In this document: in pieces, positions 40,605 to 49,140 of the stretch
How the letters are laid out: the number at the start of each line of letters is the position of its first letter
Position numbering within the stretch: the first letter of the stretch is position 1
Assembly (NCBI GenBank): GCA_020622105.1
Contig: JAHRYP010000004.1
Span: 62,001 to 126,000 of the forward strand
Direction of reading: 5' to 3'
Origin: Methylotenera sp.
GTDB lineage: Bacteria > Pseudomonadota > Gammaproteobacteria > Burkholderiales > Methylophilaceae
DNA: 64,000 nucleotides
Program-made: the position numbers and the translations under genes
Notes under the pieces: generated by a model
Seen by the model: the letters and a program-made list of their open reading frames with translations, nothing else
What the model was told of the DNA's origin: nothing
The model's database searches: none

Positions 40605-41057
40605 ATGAAAATCTGGGTTGATGCCGATGCCTGCCCAGTCGTGATTAAAGAAATTTTATTCAGGGCTGCAATCAGGGCACAAATCACTACCACACTGGTA
40701 GCCAACCAGTTTTTACGCACGCCGCCATCAGCTTTTATTAAAACCATGCAAGTTCCAAGTGGTTTTGATGTAGCAGACAACCGGATTGTAGTCGAGATGG
40801 AAATCGGCGATCTGGTCATTACTGCCGACATTCCACTTGCTGCGCAGGTGGTAGAAAAAGGCGGCTATGCCCTCAATCCGCGTGGCGAGCTTTACACCAT
40901 AGCCAACATTAAAGAACGGCTGGCCATGCGCAACCTGATGGAAGAATTACGTAGCAATGGAGTAGACATCAGCGGCCCCGCTACCTTTAACCAGAGTGAT
41001 CGACAGGCTTTTGCTGCTGCACTTGATCGCCTGATTACCAAACACCACAGAATTTAA
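40605..41057 (+). CDS. yaiI: YaiI/YqxD (UPF0178, DUF188) family protein
   Basis: A 150-residue protein starting [19 protein letters not shown], the signature of the UPF0178 family. Other marks are [27 protein letters not shown] and a C-terminal DISGPATF. The fold is PIN/NYN-like with conserved acidic residues, so a nuclease activity is possible, but the family is not characterised. It is transcribed alone after rhlE. Confidence 0.9.
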   Translation: MKIWVDADACPVVIKEILFRAAIRAQITTTLVANQFLRTPPSAFIKTMQVPSGFDVADNRIVVEMEIGDLVITADIPLAAQVVEKGGYALNPRGELYTIANIKERLAMRNLMEELRSNGVDISGPATFNQSDRQAFAAALDRLITKHHRI

Positions 41058-41172
41058 CATAGACGTAAAGCCGGAATATTTCATTTAGGGATATTCAAAA
41101 TATAGTTTAAAATCTTACACTTAATTTTTTACACAGCTAATTTTTAACAAAGCCCAGTTTGAGGACCTCACC

Positions 41173-41652
41173 ATGCAAATCGCAATGAACACCGTAGTAT
41201 CAATGACTTATGAATTAAAAGATGCCGATGGCAACGTGCTTGAATCAAGCAGCGACCCAGTGGCTTACCTGCATGGCGGTTATGACAACATTTTCCCTAA
41301 AGTGGAAGAGGCGATGCACGGAAAAACAGTAGGTGATGTTGTGATTGTAGATTTACAACCTGCTGATGCTTTTGGCGAATACGACGAAGAATTAGTGCAA
41401 ATCGAGCCAGCAAGCGCTTTCCCTGCTGCTGATTTAAAAGTAGGCATGCAGTTTGAAGGTGAAGACGAAACTGGTGAAGTAATTTTATATACCGTTTCAG
41501 AAATCGCTGACGGCAAAGTGATCGTTGATGGTAACCACCCTTGGGCAGGCGAACGTGTAATTTTCACTGCAACCATCACTGACGTGCGCGCAGCAAACAA
41601 AGAAGAAGTATCACATCAGCACGTTCACGGCGCTGGTGGTCACCACCACTAA
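41173..41652 (+). CDS. slyD: FKBP-type peptidyl-prolyl isomerase, SlyD-like
   Basis: A 159-residue FKBP with an inserted chaperone flap, as in SlyD. VVSMTYELKDADGNVLESS and YLHGGYDNIFPKVEEAMHG are the FKBP parts, and the flap region is PADAFGEYDEELVQIEP. The tail is His-rich (QHVHGAGGHHH), which binds nickel or other metals in SlyD. It catalyses proline isomerisation and may help metallocentre assembly. GAGGA lies 7 nt upstream of the ATG. Confidence 0.92.
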   Translation: MQIAMNTVVSMTYELKDADGNVLESSSDPVAYLHGGYDNIFPKVEEAMHGKTVGDVVIVDLQPADAFGEYDEELVQIEPASAFPAADLKVGMQFEGEDETGEVILYTVSEIADGKVIVDGNHPWAGERVIFTATITDVRAANKEEVSHQHVHGAGGHHH

Positions 41653-41653
41653 G

Positions 41654-41813
41654 TTAAGTAAACGCTGATTTATTCCGTCTTTGCGAGGAGCAAAGCGACG
41701 CGGCAATCCAGAGTCTTATTAATGTATCAAGTACTGGACTGCCACCCGCAGCGCTACGCTCGCGGCTAAAGGCTAGATCGCTCGCAATGACAGTAAGGGT
41801 AAATCAGCACTTA
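41654..41813. repeat. MITE/REP-like element, copy 3
   Basis: About 160 bp between slyD and mutS, bounded by imperfect inverted ends (AAACGCTGATTTA at left, its inverse TAAATCAGC at right). It contains TTTGCGAGGAGCAAAGCGAC, CGGCAATCCAG and the inverse half GCTCGCAATGAC, and a stem GCGGCTAAAGG like that in copy 2. No coding capacity. Confidence 0.82.
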
Positions 41814-41821
41814 ATTAAGTT

Positions 41822-41880
41822 AAATATAGCTGCTACGTTACACCTGAGTCTACATTCAGGTAGGACTGGCAGCTATATTT
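41822..41880. terminator. Terminator overlapping the 3' end of mutS
   Basis: AAATATAGCTGC (41822-41833) is perfectly inverted at 41869-41880, with an inner stem ACCTGA/TCAGGT. The outer right arm lies within the last mutS codons. A T run (ATTTTTT) follows on the plus strand and TATATTTAACTT on the minus strand, so it can end transcripts from both sides. Confidence 0.7.
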
Positions 41881-44486
41881 TTTAGCTTATACAGCATTTC
41901 CAAAGCCTGCCTTGGCGTCAAGTCATCCGGCTGAATAATTTCCAGCTCAGAAACTACTGGGTGCATTGCAACTTCTTTTGGCAGCGCATCTACAGCAAAC
42001 ATATCCGGCTGCTCTGAACTGGTTGCAACTTGATTATTCTCCAATTGTGTCAGTTTACGTTTAGCAGCATTCACTACACTCCTGGGTATCCCAGCCAGCT
42101 GCGCCACCTGCAAGCCATAACTCTGGTTGGCTGCGCCCTCTTCAACTTTGTGCATGAACACAATGGCTTTATTATTTTCTGGACCGTGCTCTACCGCATC
42201 CAGATGCACATTCGCAGCGTACTTGAATTCATCCACAATGCGAGTCAGCTCGAAATAATGCGTTGCAAACAAGGTATATGACCTATTCTTTTCCAGAAGC
42301 TGTTTAGCAACTGCCCAAGCGAGGCTCAAACCATCAAATGTAGACGTGCCGCGGCCGATTTCATCGAGCAACACCAGCGTTTTATCGGTTGCGTTATGCA
42401 GAATATTCGCGGTTTCTGTCATCTCCACCATAAAGGTAGAGCGACCGCCCGCCAGATCATCCGACGCCCCAATACGCGTCATGATGCGATCAATTTCGCC
42501 GATTTTAGCTACTGTAGCTGGTACATAGCAGCCACAGTTTGCCAGCAGCACAATCAGCGCCGTTTGCCGCATAAAAGTCGATTTACCGCCCATGTTGGGG
42601 CCGGTAATCAGCAACAGCTGACGGTATGGGCTCAATAAAACATCATTGGCAATAAATGGCTGACCGGAAGTCTGCACTGAAATCTGTTCTACAACCGGGT
42701 GACGGCCATTGATAATTTCGATACCGGCTTCGGTGGTAAACTGTGGTGCAACGTAATTCAGGCTGATGGCACGCTCGGCAAAACAGCACAGCACATCCAG
42801 GCTCGCCACTGCACCGGCATTGGTTTGCAGCGCAGCAATATACTGACCAAGTGCTGCCAACACCTGCTCATAGAGCATTTTTTCACGCGCCAATGCGCGA
42901 TCGTTAGCACTCAGCACTTTGTCTTCAAATGATTTCAGCTCCGGTGTAATGAATCGTTCAACATTCTTCAAGGTCTGGCGACGGCGGTATTCTGCCGGCG
43001 CACTCTCCGCCTGTGTGCGGCTCATCTCGATATAAAAGCCATGCACACTGTTGTATTCAACTTTTAAATTTGAAATACCAGTGCGCTCTTTTTCTGCCGC
43101 CTCAAATTGCAGCAGAAAATCACCATGATCGGTTTGAATCGCACGTAATTCATCCAGCTCTGCATCGTAACCATCTGCAATTACGCCACCCTCACGCAGC
43201 ACTACGCTTGGCTCTGTCTTAATTGCATTGGTCAGCAAGTTAACAACAGCATGCGGTGCAGATAAATTGTCATTCAATGTCTGTAGCAGACTGGATCTAT
43301 GATTCAGCAGCTGCATTTGCAGAACAGGTAACTGTTGCAAACTCGCAGCGAGGCCAGACAGATCACGCGGTCGCGCTGTTTTCAAGGCAACACGTGCAGT
43401 AATACGCTCTATATCGCCTACCGGTCTCAGTGCCTGCCTTAAGTCGACATAGCGCCCGCTTACTGTCAAATCAGCGATAGCCTCATGCCGCTTCATACTC
43501 AGATTTCTATCTCGCAGCGGATGATGTAGCCATTGCCGTAGCAAACGTGCCCCCATCGCAGTTTGCGTTGTATTTAAAAGTGAATATAAAGTTGGAGAGA
43601 CTTCGCCGCGCAGCGTAACGTCAATCTCAAGATTGCGGCGCGTGGCAGCATCAAGCTGAATATAGGCACTGGTAGTTTCTACGCTGATGGCATTGATATG
43701 CGGCAGCGTTGTGCGCTGCGTATGCTTCACGTAATCCAACAGCGCACCGGCAGCACAAATCGCTGGTTTTAAATCGGCACAGCCAAAACCGTTGAGATCA
43801 TAAGTATTGAATTGCTTTGTCAGCGTGCTGAACGCGCTGTCAAAATCAAACTGCCACGGACTTAAACGCTTTTTCGCAACTTTGCTTAAACTTAGAGCCG
43901 CATGCTGAAAATCATCAGGGTACAATATTTCGCTCGGTGCGATGCGTTCAACTTCCTGCGCTAGCAAACCCACTGCAATTTCACTCAGCACAAAACTACC
44001 AGAAGCTAAGTTAAGGCGTGCCAGCCCCAATACACCCTCAGATTGAAAAATACTGAGTAATTGATTATCACGTGATTCATCGAGCAAAGCCGTATCAGTC
44101 AGAGTACCGGGCGTTAAAATGCGCGCCACTTCACGCGCTACCGGCCCTTTGCTGGTTGCCGGGTCACCCACCTGCTCACAAATCGCAACTGCTTCACCGA
44201 GCTTGGCAAGCTTTGCCAGATACTGCTCTGCCGCATGGTAGGGTACGCCTGCCATTTTAATAGGCTGACCATTACTGCTACCGCGCTGCGTAAGGGTAAT
44301 ACCGAGCAATCTGGAAGCCTTTTCAGCATCCTCAAAAAACAGCTCGTAGAAATCACCCATGCGATAAAACAGCAGCATGTCTGGATGCTGTGCTTTTAAC
44401 CCCAGATACTGGCGCATCATAGGGGTGTGATTCTCAGAAACCCCGGAAATACTAGCTATATCATTGTTTTCTATATTTTTTTTCAT
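41856..44486 (-). CDS. mutS: DNA mismatch repair protein MutS
   Basis: A MutS of about 876 residues. It has mismatch-binding [17 protein letters not shown], connector and lever domains, and the ATPase domain with Walker [31 protein letters not shown], and ATHYFEL. The C-terminal HTH-type end is present. The ATG at 44486 is used; a GTG at 44522 is possible, and MutS homology only begins at [12 protein letters not shown] (about residue 20). The upstream 165 bp lie next to the island integrase, so the native mutS promoter may have been displaced. Confidence 0.96.
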   Translation of the reverse strand: MKKNIENNDIASISGVSENHTPMMRQYLGLKAQHPDMLLFYRMGDFYELFFEDAEKASRLLGITLTQRGSSNGQPIKMAGVPYHAAEQYLAKLAKLGEAVAICEQVGDPATSKGPVAREVARILTPGTLTDTALLDESRDNQLLSIFQSEGVLGLARLNLASGSFVLSEIAVGLLAQEVERIAPSEILYPDDFQHAALSLSKVAKKRLSPWQFDFDSAFSTLTKQFNTYDLNGFGCADLKPAICAAGALLDYVKHTQRTTLPHINAISVETTSAYIQLDAATRRNLEIDVTLRGEVSPTLYSLLNTTQTAMGARLLRQWLHHPLRDRNLSMKRHEAIADLTVSGRYVDLRQALRPVGDIERITARVALKTARPRDLSGLAASLQQLPVLQMQLLNHRSSLLQTLNDNLSAPHAVVNLLTNAIKTEPSVVLREGGVIADGYDAELDELRAIQTDHGDFLLQFEAAEKERTGISNLKVEYNSVHGFYIEMSRTQAESAPAEYRRRQTLKNVERFITPELKSFEDKVLSANDRALAREKMLYEQVLAALGQYIAALQTNAGAVASLDVLCCFAERAISLNYVAPQFTTEAGIEIINGRHPVVEQISVQTSGQPFIANDVLLSPYRQLLLITGPNMGGKSTFMRQTALIVLLANCGCYVPATVAKIGEIDRIMTRIGASDDLAGGRSTFMVEMTETANILHNATDKTLVLLDEIGRGTSTFDGLSLAWAVAKQLLEKNRSYTLFATHYFELTRIVDEFKYAANVHLDAVEHGPENNKAIVFMHKVEEGAANQSYGLQVAQLAGIPRSVVNAAKRKLTQLENNQVATSSEQPDMFAVDALPKEVAMHPVVSELEIIQPDDLTPRQALEMLYKLKNIAASPT

Positions 44487-44558
44487 TATGCGTATCGAAA
44501 ATTTAGGCTCAAGTGAGCTCACTCAAACCCACTTAAACTAATGTGAGCCCGTAATTTT

Positions 44559-44617
44559 GTAGCCCATATGTAGCCCAATGTACAATTGGATAAATAAAAT
44601 GCATAATTGGGCTACAT
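44559..44617. other. Candidate integrase binding/attachment site
   Basis: Two direct GTAGCCCA repeats (44559-44566, 44570-44577). ATGTAGCCCAAT at 44568-44579 is perfectly inverted at 44606-44617 (ATTGGGCTACAT). The cluster lies between the mutS start and the integrase start, where the core genome gives way to accessory genes. Clustered direct and inverted repeats beside an integrase suggest arm or core recombination sites, or an autoregulatory operator. Confidence 0.5.
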
Positions 44618-44650
44618 TTAAAATCTTGTCATAAAAGATATATTCTACAG

Positions 44651-46063
44651 ATGAAAACAACGCTAAACCAAAATATTGTGCTCCGGCTCGTATTAGATAA
44701 AAAACCCTACGGCGCAATCGGCGGCAAGCTTGAATTTACTGATAATGACAGCGGTCAGCCTTACATCCTGTTTGACGACCACCGAGACGCGCCTACCGGT
44801 TTTGGTGTTAAGGTAGCTAAAACCAAGAAAACTTACATCATCCAACGACGCCTGCCTGACGGTAAAGTTATCAAAGCAAAAGTAGGAAACGTCTCAGACT
44901 TTACCAGCATCGAGGTCGCCAGAGACAAAGCACGTAACCTGGTGCAAGTGGCAAAAGAAACCGGTAAAAATCCAAATAGTATCGAACGTAAGAAGCTAGC
45001 AAGCGAAATCACCTTATCCGAAGCGTTCACGCAATACCGGGAATTCCTGCTAGGGCGCCCCAAACCAGCAAAATTTAATACCCTAGCCGTACTGGATAGG
45101 TCTATTAACAAATTCGAAGACTGGAAAAACAGGAGAGTCAAAGACCTATCCGGCAACGAGATCTCACAAATGTTTGATAGTATCGCGGCGACAAGAAGAA
45201 CAACAGCTGAGCAGACATTTAGATGGGCTAACGTAGCTGTCAGCCATGCTATCAAACTCGAAATTCATGACGCGGCATCGCATCAAAGAAGTCCGAGCCT
45301 TACCTACAACCCCTTTACAATTCTTCAAGTAAACGAGAAATATCGCACTCGTTCGCAGCTTGAGTCAGACTATAAAGCAAAGGGAGTTAGAAAACCTCTC
45401 TCACTCAAAGAAAACATGGGGAACTGGCTCAACGCCATCCACGGGCGCCGCGCAAAGAATCGTACTGGTTGCGACTATCTATTCCTGACAACGCTTTGGG
45501 GAACCCGAAAGAATGAGGGCGCGAACCTGAAGTGGTGGCATTTAATTTCTGATGCCGAAAAAGCGACATCTTCTTATGTAGACCTGGAAGCTAGGACCGT
45601 ATATTTCAGAGACACAAAAAACGGCGAAGACCATGAACTCCCGTTGGCAGACGCAGCTTATGAAATCCTCTTGCAACGTAAGCACATCATAAAGAAAGAC
45701 AAGAACTCCAAATGGGTTTTCCCAGCCGAGTCTAAATTCAGTAAAACTGGTCATTACAGCGACGCAAGCTCACTGATTGACTATATTTGTGAAGACGCCG
45801 GCATCAAAAAGATAGGCATGCACGACCTGCGCAGAAGCATGGGCAGAATTGCAGAAGAACTAACAAGTTACTCAATGGTGAAACGAGTTCTAAATCACAG
45901 CAACATGAGCGACCCAACGGCGCGTTATACGGAAACAGAATGGCAAAGACTTAAAGAAGTCCTGCAGCGCATCGAACTTCATATTTTAGCAACCGCACCG
46001 GTCGTTTTTAATATGCTACTGACGCCAAAATATGCAATGATGTCGGCTGACAAATTGGAATAA
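44651..46063 (+). CDS. Tyrosine-type site-specific integrase
   Basis: A 470-residue phage/island integrase. An N-terminal arm-binding type domain (TYIIQRRLPDGKVIKAKVGN) is followed by a core-binding SAM-like domain (TLSEAFTQYREFLLG). The catalytic domain has Arg I in LWGTRKNEGANL, His-x-x-Arg in MHDLRRSMG, His in VLNHSNMSD and the Tyr nucleophile in ARYTETEW. It is intact. Its place next to mutS with repeats upstream marks the left end of an integrated element. Confidence 0.92.
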   Translation: MKTTLNQNIVLRLVLDKKPYGAIGGKLEFTDNDSGQPYILFDDHRDAPTGFGVKVAKTKKTYIIQRRLPDGKVIKAKVGNVSDFTSIEVARDKARNLVQVAKETGKNPNSIERKKLASEITLSEAFTQYREFLLGRPKPAKFNTLAVLDRSINKFEDWKNRRVKDLSGNEISQMFDSIAATRRTTAEQTFRWANVAVSHAIKLEIHDAASHQRSPSLTYNPFTILQVNEKYRTRSQLESDYKAKGVRKPLSLKENMGNWLNAIHGRRAKNRTGCDYLFLTTLWGTRKNEGANLKWWHLISDAEKATSSYVDLEARTVYFRDTKNGEDHELPLADAAYEILLQRKHIIKKDKNSKWVFPAESKFSKTGHYSDASSLIDYICEDAGIKKIGMHDLRRSMGRIAEELTSYSMVKRVLNHSNMSDPTARYTETEWQRLKEVLQRIELHILATAPVVFNMLLTPKYAMMSADKLE

Positions 46064-46068
46064 GCTTA

Positions 46069-46611
46069 ATGAGCAATACCACTAACATACTGACACACTT
46101 TCAGATCGTTAAAGAGATCGCCAGCCTACCTGACTCCGCCATAATGAGCGCTGAACACGCTGCGCTGTTTCTGGGAATCAGCGCAAAGACACTGGCACGT
46201 TTGCGCCAAGCAGGCGATGGTCCGGCGTATATTCAATACCCGCAATCTGGCACTAAAGCTCGGAATCAGCGTGTAAATTACACCATGAGCAACTTAAAAG
46301 CATGGCGGGATAAACATACCATCACTTCAACAATGGATGCAGCTGTGAGGCGAGGTCTAGCATTTTCGAGCATAAGCGACTTGATAACTCCTCAGCCATT
46401 CTGGGTTATCAATAACCAGGTAACCAACCATGTGTTTTGTTCCACTCCAGAGCAATTTAGAGAAAATCTTAATAACCCGGAAGCCACAGTTAGCTTCATG
46501 ACCTGGGATGCAGCATTAGGCAAACAGTGGATTAACAATCAAGCGCGCGAACCGTTTTTTAATAGCTATACTAAGTTACTCAAAGGGCTGATTGACGCTG
46601 TGAAACATTAA
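46069..46611 (+). CDS. AlpA-like helix-turn-helix protein
   Basis: A 180-residue protein 5 bp after the integrase. The N-terminal half has an excisionase/MerR-type winged helix: SAEHAALFLGISAKTLARLRQAGDG, then PAYIQYP and NYTMSNLKAWRDKH, as in AlpA/helix_turn_helix_17 proteins that insert DNA-site names into small phage-type regulators. The C-terminal ~100 residues are not recognised. It is probably the excisionase or regulator of the element. A 28-bp perfect palindrome begins at its stop codon. Confidence 0.75.
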   Translation: MSNTTNILTHFQIVKEIASLPDSAIMSAEHAALFLGISAKTLARLRQAGDGPAYIQYPQSGTKARNQRVNYTMSNLKAWRDKHTITSTMDAAVRRGLAFSSISDLITPQPFWVINNQVTNHVFCSTPEQFRENLNNPEATVSFMTWDAALGKQWINNQAREPFFNSYTKLLKGLIDAVKH

Positions 46612-46636
46612 CGTTTATTCATATGAATAAACGTTA
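46609..46636. promoter_or_regulatory. 28-bp perfect palindrome at the end of the HTH gene
   Basis: TAACGTTTATTCAT at 46609-46622 is followed directly by its exact inverse to 46636, with no loop. It begins at the stop codon of the HTH gene. No T run follows. It may be a dimer binding site for the HTH protein or a recombination core. Confidence 0.6.
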
Positions 46637-46667
46637 GAGGACAAATAATGTCTGCATATGCGAAACA

Positions 46668-47078
46668 TTATATTAAATGTTTCTTTCTATTGCGCTTCAT
46701 TTGGTCCAACGTACTTGTATCAATCAGCAATGCAATAACAAGTCTAGTAGCATCCTGGGCACTAAAATCAATATGGTTTTCCTCAATGAATTTAACCATT
46801 TCACGCATCGCTTTAGTATCAACATTATGTTTTCTAGACACGTGCTTTGCCGTACGACAATGGCTTAATAATGACATAGGATATGCACGTGTTGGAGAGC
46901 TAAGTCCATTACAGCAATCACATTTTTCACTTTCACTTGGATAAAAGCGTCCCGCACGGTCAGTTTTTCCATCAGGCCTCTCTTTTCTCGATTGACGCAT
47001 AAGAAACCTAATCGCAGCTGTAATCGTGCTGAGGTCGTTTGCAGGCTTATTAGCAGTAGAGTTTGTTACATTATTCAT
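46668..47078 (-). CDS. Hypothetical protein with cysteine motif
   Basis: A 136-residue basic protein. A central stretch has GRFYPSESEKCDCCNG followed by HCRTAKHVSRKHNVD, so two Cys pairs/His could bind zinc. The rest is helical with a C-terminal basic tail (MKRNRKKHLI). AAGGAT lies 7 nt upstream of the ATG. It points away from repA and shares its upstream region. Family not recognised; it is likely an element-specific regulator or accessory protein. Confidence 0.6.
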   Translation of the reverse strand: MNNVTNSTANKPANDLSTITAAIRFLMRQSRKERPDGKTDRAGRFYPSESEKCDCCNGLSSPTRAYPMSLLSHCRTAKHVSRKHNVDTKAMREMVKFIEENHIDFSAQDATRLVIALLIDTSTLDQMKRNRKKHLI

Positions 47079-47303
47079 AGTGATCCTTTCGTTGTTATCT
47101 GATTGCTGATAACGAAATTATATTGAGAGTTTTCACAATGATATCGATGGATAAACGGGGCTTTTACCCATCTTTTCCATCGATATGCATGGCCCACGTC
47201 TCGCTAGAATGCTCACCCAACATCTGGCAATAAATAACATCGCAACACTAATCATATTTATTGCAAACCAGATTAATCGTGATCTTTCTAAAGGAGACTT
47301 TAA
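47079..47303. promoter_or_regulatory. Divergent control region of repA
   Basis: 225 bp with two dyads. GTTATC ... GATAAC lies near 47093-47113, 15 bp from the start of the minus-strand gene. ATATCGATGGA (47141-47151) is inverted at 47176-47186. A strong AAGGAG ribosome site precedes repA. No confident -35/-10 was assigned. Confidence 0.5.
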
Positions 47304-48116
47304 ATGCGTATTGACCTAATGCATGCATTCAGCAACACCCCAGAAAAACCTGATTTTGTTTTACCTGGCTTTGTGGCCGGCACCGTAGGACTTATTACAA
47401 GCCCCGGAGGAACCGGGAAATCAATCTGGATCACCGAAGCAGCTTTGTGCGTAGCTTCCAAGGATGCAAATAAATCCTTACTTAATCTGCCGATTACTAT
47501 TCACGGCCCTGTGGTCATATTAAATGGTGAAGACCCAAAAGGTATGATCCATGCCCGTTTACATTACATGGGGGCATTTCTGGACATGGATACACGTGAT
47601 TTGGTAGCTAAAAACACTGTAATACAGTGTCTTTACGGAAATGGATTTAATATCCTTGATCCTATTAGCCAGAATTGGTTGCTCGAAATATTATCTACTA
47701 ACAATGCACGGTTATGTGTCATTGACACCCTGAGCCGATGTCATAGCGCAGATGAGAACAGCAATAAGGAAATGGCACAGGTGATGTCTATCCTGGAAAG
47801 AATTGCCAGGGATTCCGGCGCCGCAATCGTCATGGTACATCATACCTCAAAATCAATGGCGGCCCATGGCCGCACTGATGAGCAGCAGAGTGCCAGGGGC
47901 GCTTCCCTTCTGGTCGACAACGCCAGATGGCAGAGCTTTATGGCTGTCATGTCAGAAGCGGAAGCCAAGAAGCAAAAAATCAAAGCTGACGACCGCAAGT
48001 ATTACGTCCGCTTTGGCATCAGCAAACAAAACTATGGCCAGCCTTTTGCTGATCACTGGTATAAGCGCCATGAGGGTGGCGTTCTTCTGCCTATTGTTGC
48101 TGAGAAGGTTCTTTAA
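47304..48116 (+). CDS. repA: RepA-like replicative helicase (IncQ/RSF1010 type)
   Basis: A 270-residue RecA-fold ATPase close in length to RSF1010 RepA, a hexameric 5'-3' helicase. Walker A is SPGGTGKS at residues 33-40, Walker B is RLCVIDTLSR near 140, followed by VMVHHTSKS and the RGASLLVDNARW region. AAGGAG lies 7 nt upstream. Its stop overlaps the start of the repC-like gene (TAATG), which couples them as in IncQ plasmids. It should unwind the element origin. RepB primase is not visible in this window. Confidence 0.85.
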   Translation: MRIDLMHAFSNTPEKPDFVLPGFVAGTVGLITSPGGTGKSIWITEAALCVASKDANKSLLNLPITIHGPVVILNGEDPKGMIHARLHYMGAFLDMDTRDLVAKNTVIQCLYGNGFNILDPISQNWLLEILSTNNARLCVIDTLSRCHSADENSNKEMAQVMSILERIARDSGAAIVMVHHTSKSMAAHGRTDEQQSARGASLLVDNARWQSFMAVMSEAEAKKQKIKADDRKYYVRFGISKQNYGQPFADHWYKRHEGGVLLPIVAEKVL

Positions 48117-48952
48117 TGAGCAAATCCGCAGAAAGCATCTTCGCCATGCTGGATCCCGCACATCTGACAGATGGGCTTTTCAAACCAACTGCACGGTCTG
48201 GGGAAACTCTGATTAATGTTGAAGGTTTCCGTGAAGACGAACCCATAAAGTTTGAGGGGCCTCAGTTGGCATCAACTCACCAATCCATTCTGCTTGCAAT
48301 TCTAGCGCGCACCGCCCGGCAAGCCAAAGAGCAGTCATTGATCCCTCCAGGTGATACCAACGGCATCCATAAGAAACAAATGGGGCTGCTTGCAGTTACT
48401 GGAAGTGCAAGCAGACAAGCCATCTCAGTGCTTAAGTGCTCTCCCTACGCCCTTCTCTTGGACGCAGGCATGGGTACAAGCAGCAAAGAATATGTGTTAC
48501 TTAGCAAATTGCTTGGGGAGTTGGCATCGGTAACGATACATCGCGGAAACGGAAGCAATGCCACTTCCAGCAGGCTGATATCATTTCAGCATGACGATAA
48601 CCAGCTCACCATAGGAATAAATTGGCGACTGTCCGGTTCTATTTCACGCAGGCAGAACTCCCCAGTTTCTCTGGTCGAACGGCGGTCGCTAGGCAACGAC
48701 CCCGTGACCAAGATCCTTCACGCTTGGCTGTGCGCATTTATAAGACTTGGAGGCCCGTTGATGGCTGGAGAAGGGGCGGAAATCGATACCTTAATCAGGC
48801 ACGTTTGGGGTAAACGACCCTGCTCAAAAGATGTCATGAAAAATCGTCGCGCGGCGATCATACGAGCCATCAAAAAAATTAACACCCTGCCCGGCTGGGA
48901 AACCAGCATCAAGAAGACTCACGTTTACGTGAGGCGCACCAAGCAGCTATAA
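48116..48952 (+). CDS. repC: RepC-like replication initiator (IncQ type)
   Basis: A 278-residue protein with the position and length of RSF1010 RepC, which binds oriV iterons. Recognisable parts are THQSILLAILARTARQAKE, a winged-helix-like middle, and KILHAWLCAFIRLGGPL with the C-terminal basic helical segment KNRRAAIIRAIKKINTLPGW. It overlaps repA by one base and is followed at 49021 by three 22-bp direct repeats that would be its binding sites. Assignment rests on the repA pairing plus general similarity. Confidence 0.8.
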   Translation: MSKSAESIFAMLDPAHLTDGLFKPTARSGETLINVEGFREDEPIKFEGPQLASTHQSILLAILARTARQAKEQSLIPPGDTNGIHKKQMGLLAVTGSASRQAISVLKCSPYALLLDAGMGTSSKEYVLLSKLLGELASVTIHRGNGSNATSSRLISFQHDDNQLTIGINWRLSGSISRRQNSPVSLVERRSLGNDPVTKILHAWLCAFIRLGGPLMAGEGAEIDTLIRHVWGKRPCSKDVMKNRRAAIIRAIKKINTLPGWETSIKKTHVYVRRTKQL

Positions 48953-48964
48953 TTGCTTCTGATA

Positions 48965-48992
48965 GAAGGCATTCTTGATAAAAGATGCCTTC
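48965..48992 (+). other. Hairpin after repC
   Basis: GAAGGCAT (48965-48972) is inverted at 48985-48992 with a 12-nt loop. No T run follows, so it may stabilise the repC mRNA or belong to the origin. Confidence 0.5.
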
Positions 48993-49020
48993 GATCACCT
49001 ATCTACCATTCACCAATATC

Positions 49021-49086
49021 CCTATGGATGAGAAACCCGATACTTTGGGATACGTTACCCGATATTTAGAGATGGATAACCCGATA
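49021..49086 (+). repeat. Three 22-bp tandem iterons, candidate oriV
   Basis: Three adjacent 22-bp units, each ending in ACCCGATA (ends at 49042, 49064 and 49086). The middle GAT is conserved in all three, and other positions vary. IncQ plasmids use 20- to 22-bp iterons bound by RepC. The array starts 68 bp after repC and is followed by a terminator. Confidence 0.75.
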
Positions 49087-49109
49087 GCTCTAAAATTCCA
49101 ATGCTCTGG

Positions 49110-49138
49110 AAGCCCCGTCAACACTGGGGCTTTTTTTT
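49110..49138 (+). terminator. Terminator of repA-repC
   Basis: AAGCCCC (49110-49116) pairs with GGGGCTT (49126-49132), followed by a run of eight T. This is a strong intrinsic terminator on the plus strand, downstream of the iterons. Confidence 0.93.
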
Positions 49139-49140
49139 CA

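Noticed and set aside
44523-44650. tRNA gene as the integration target
   Set aside because: No cloverleaf or T-arm sequence is visible between mutS and the integrase.
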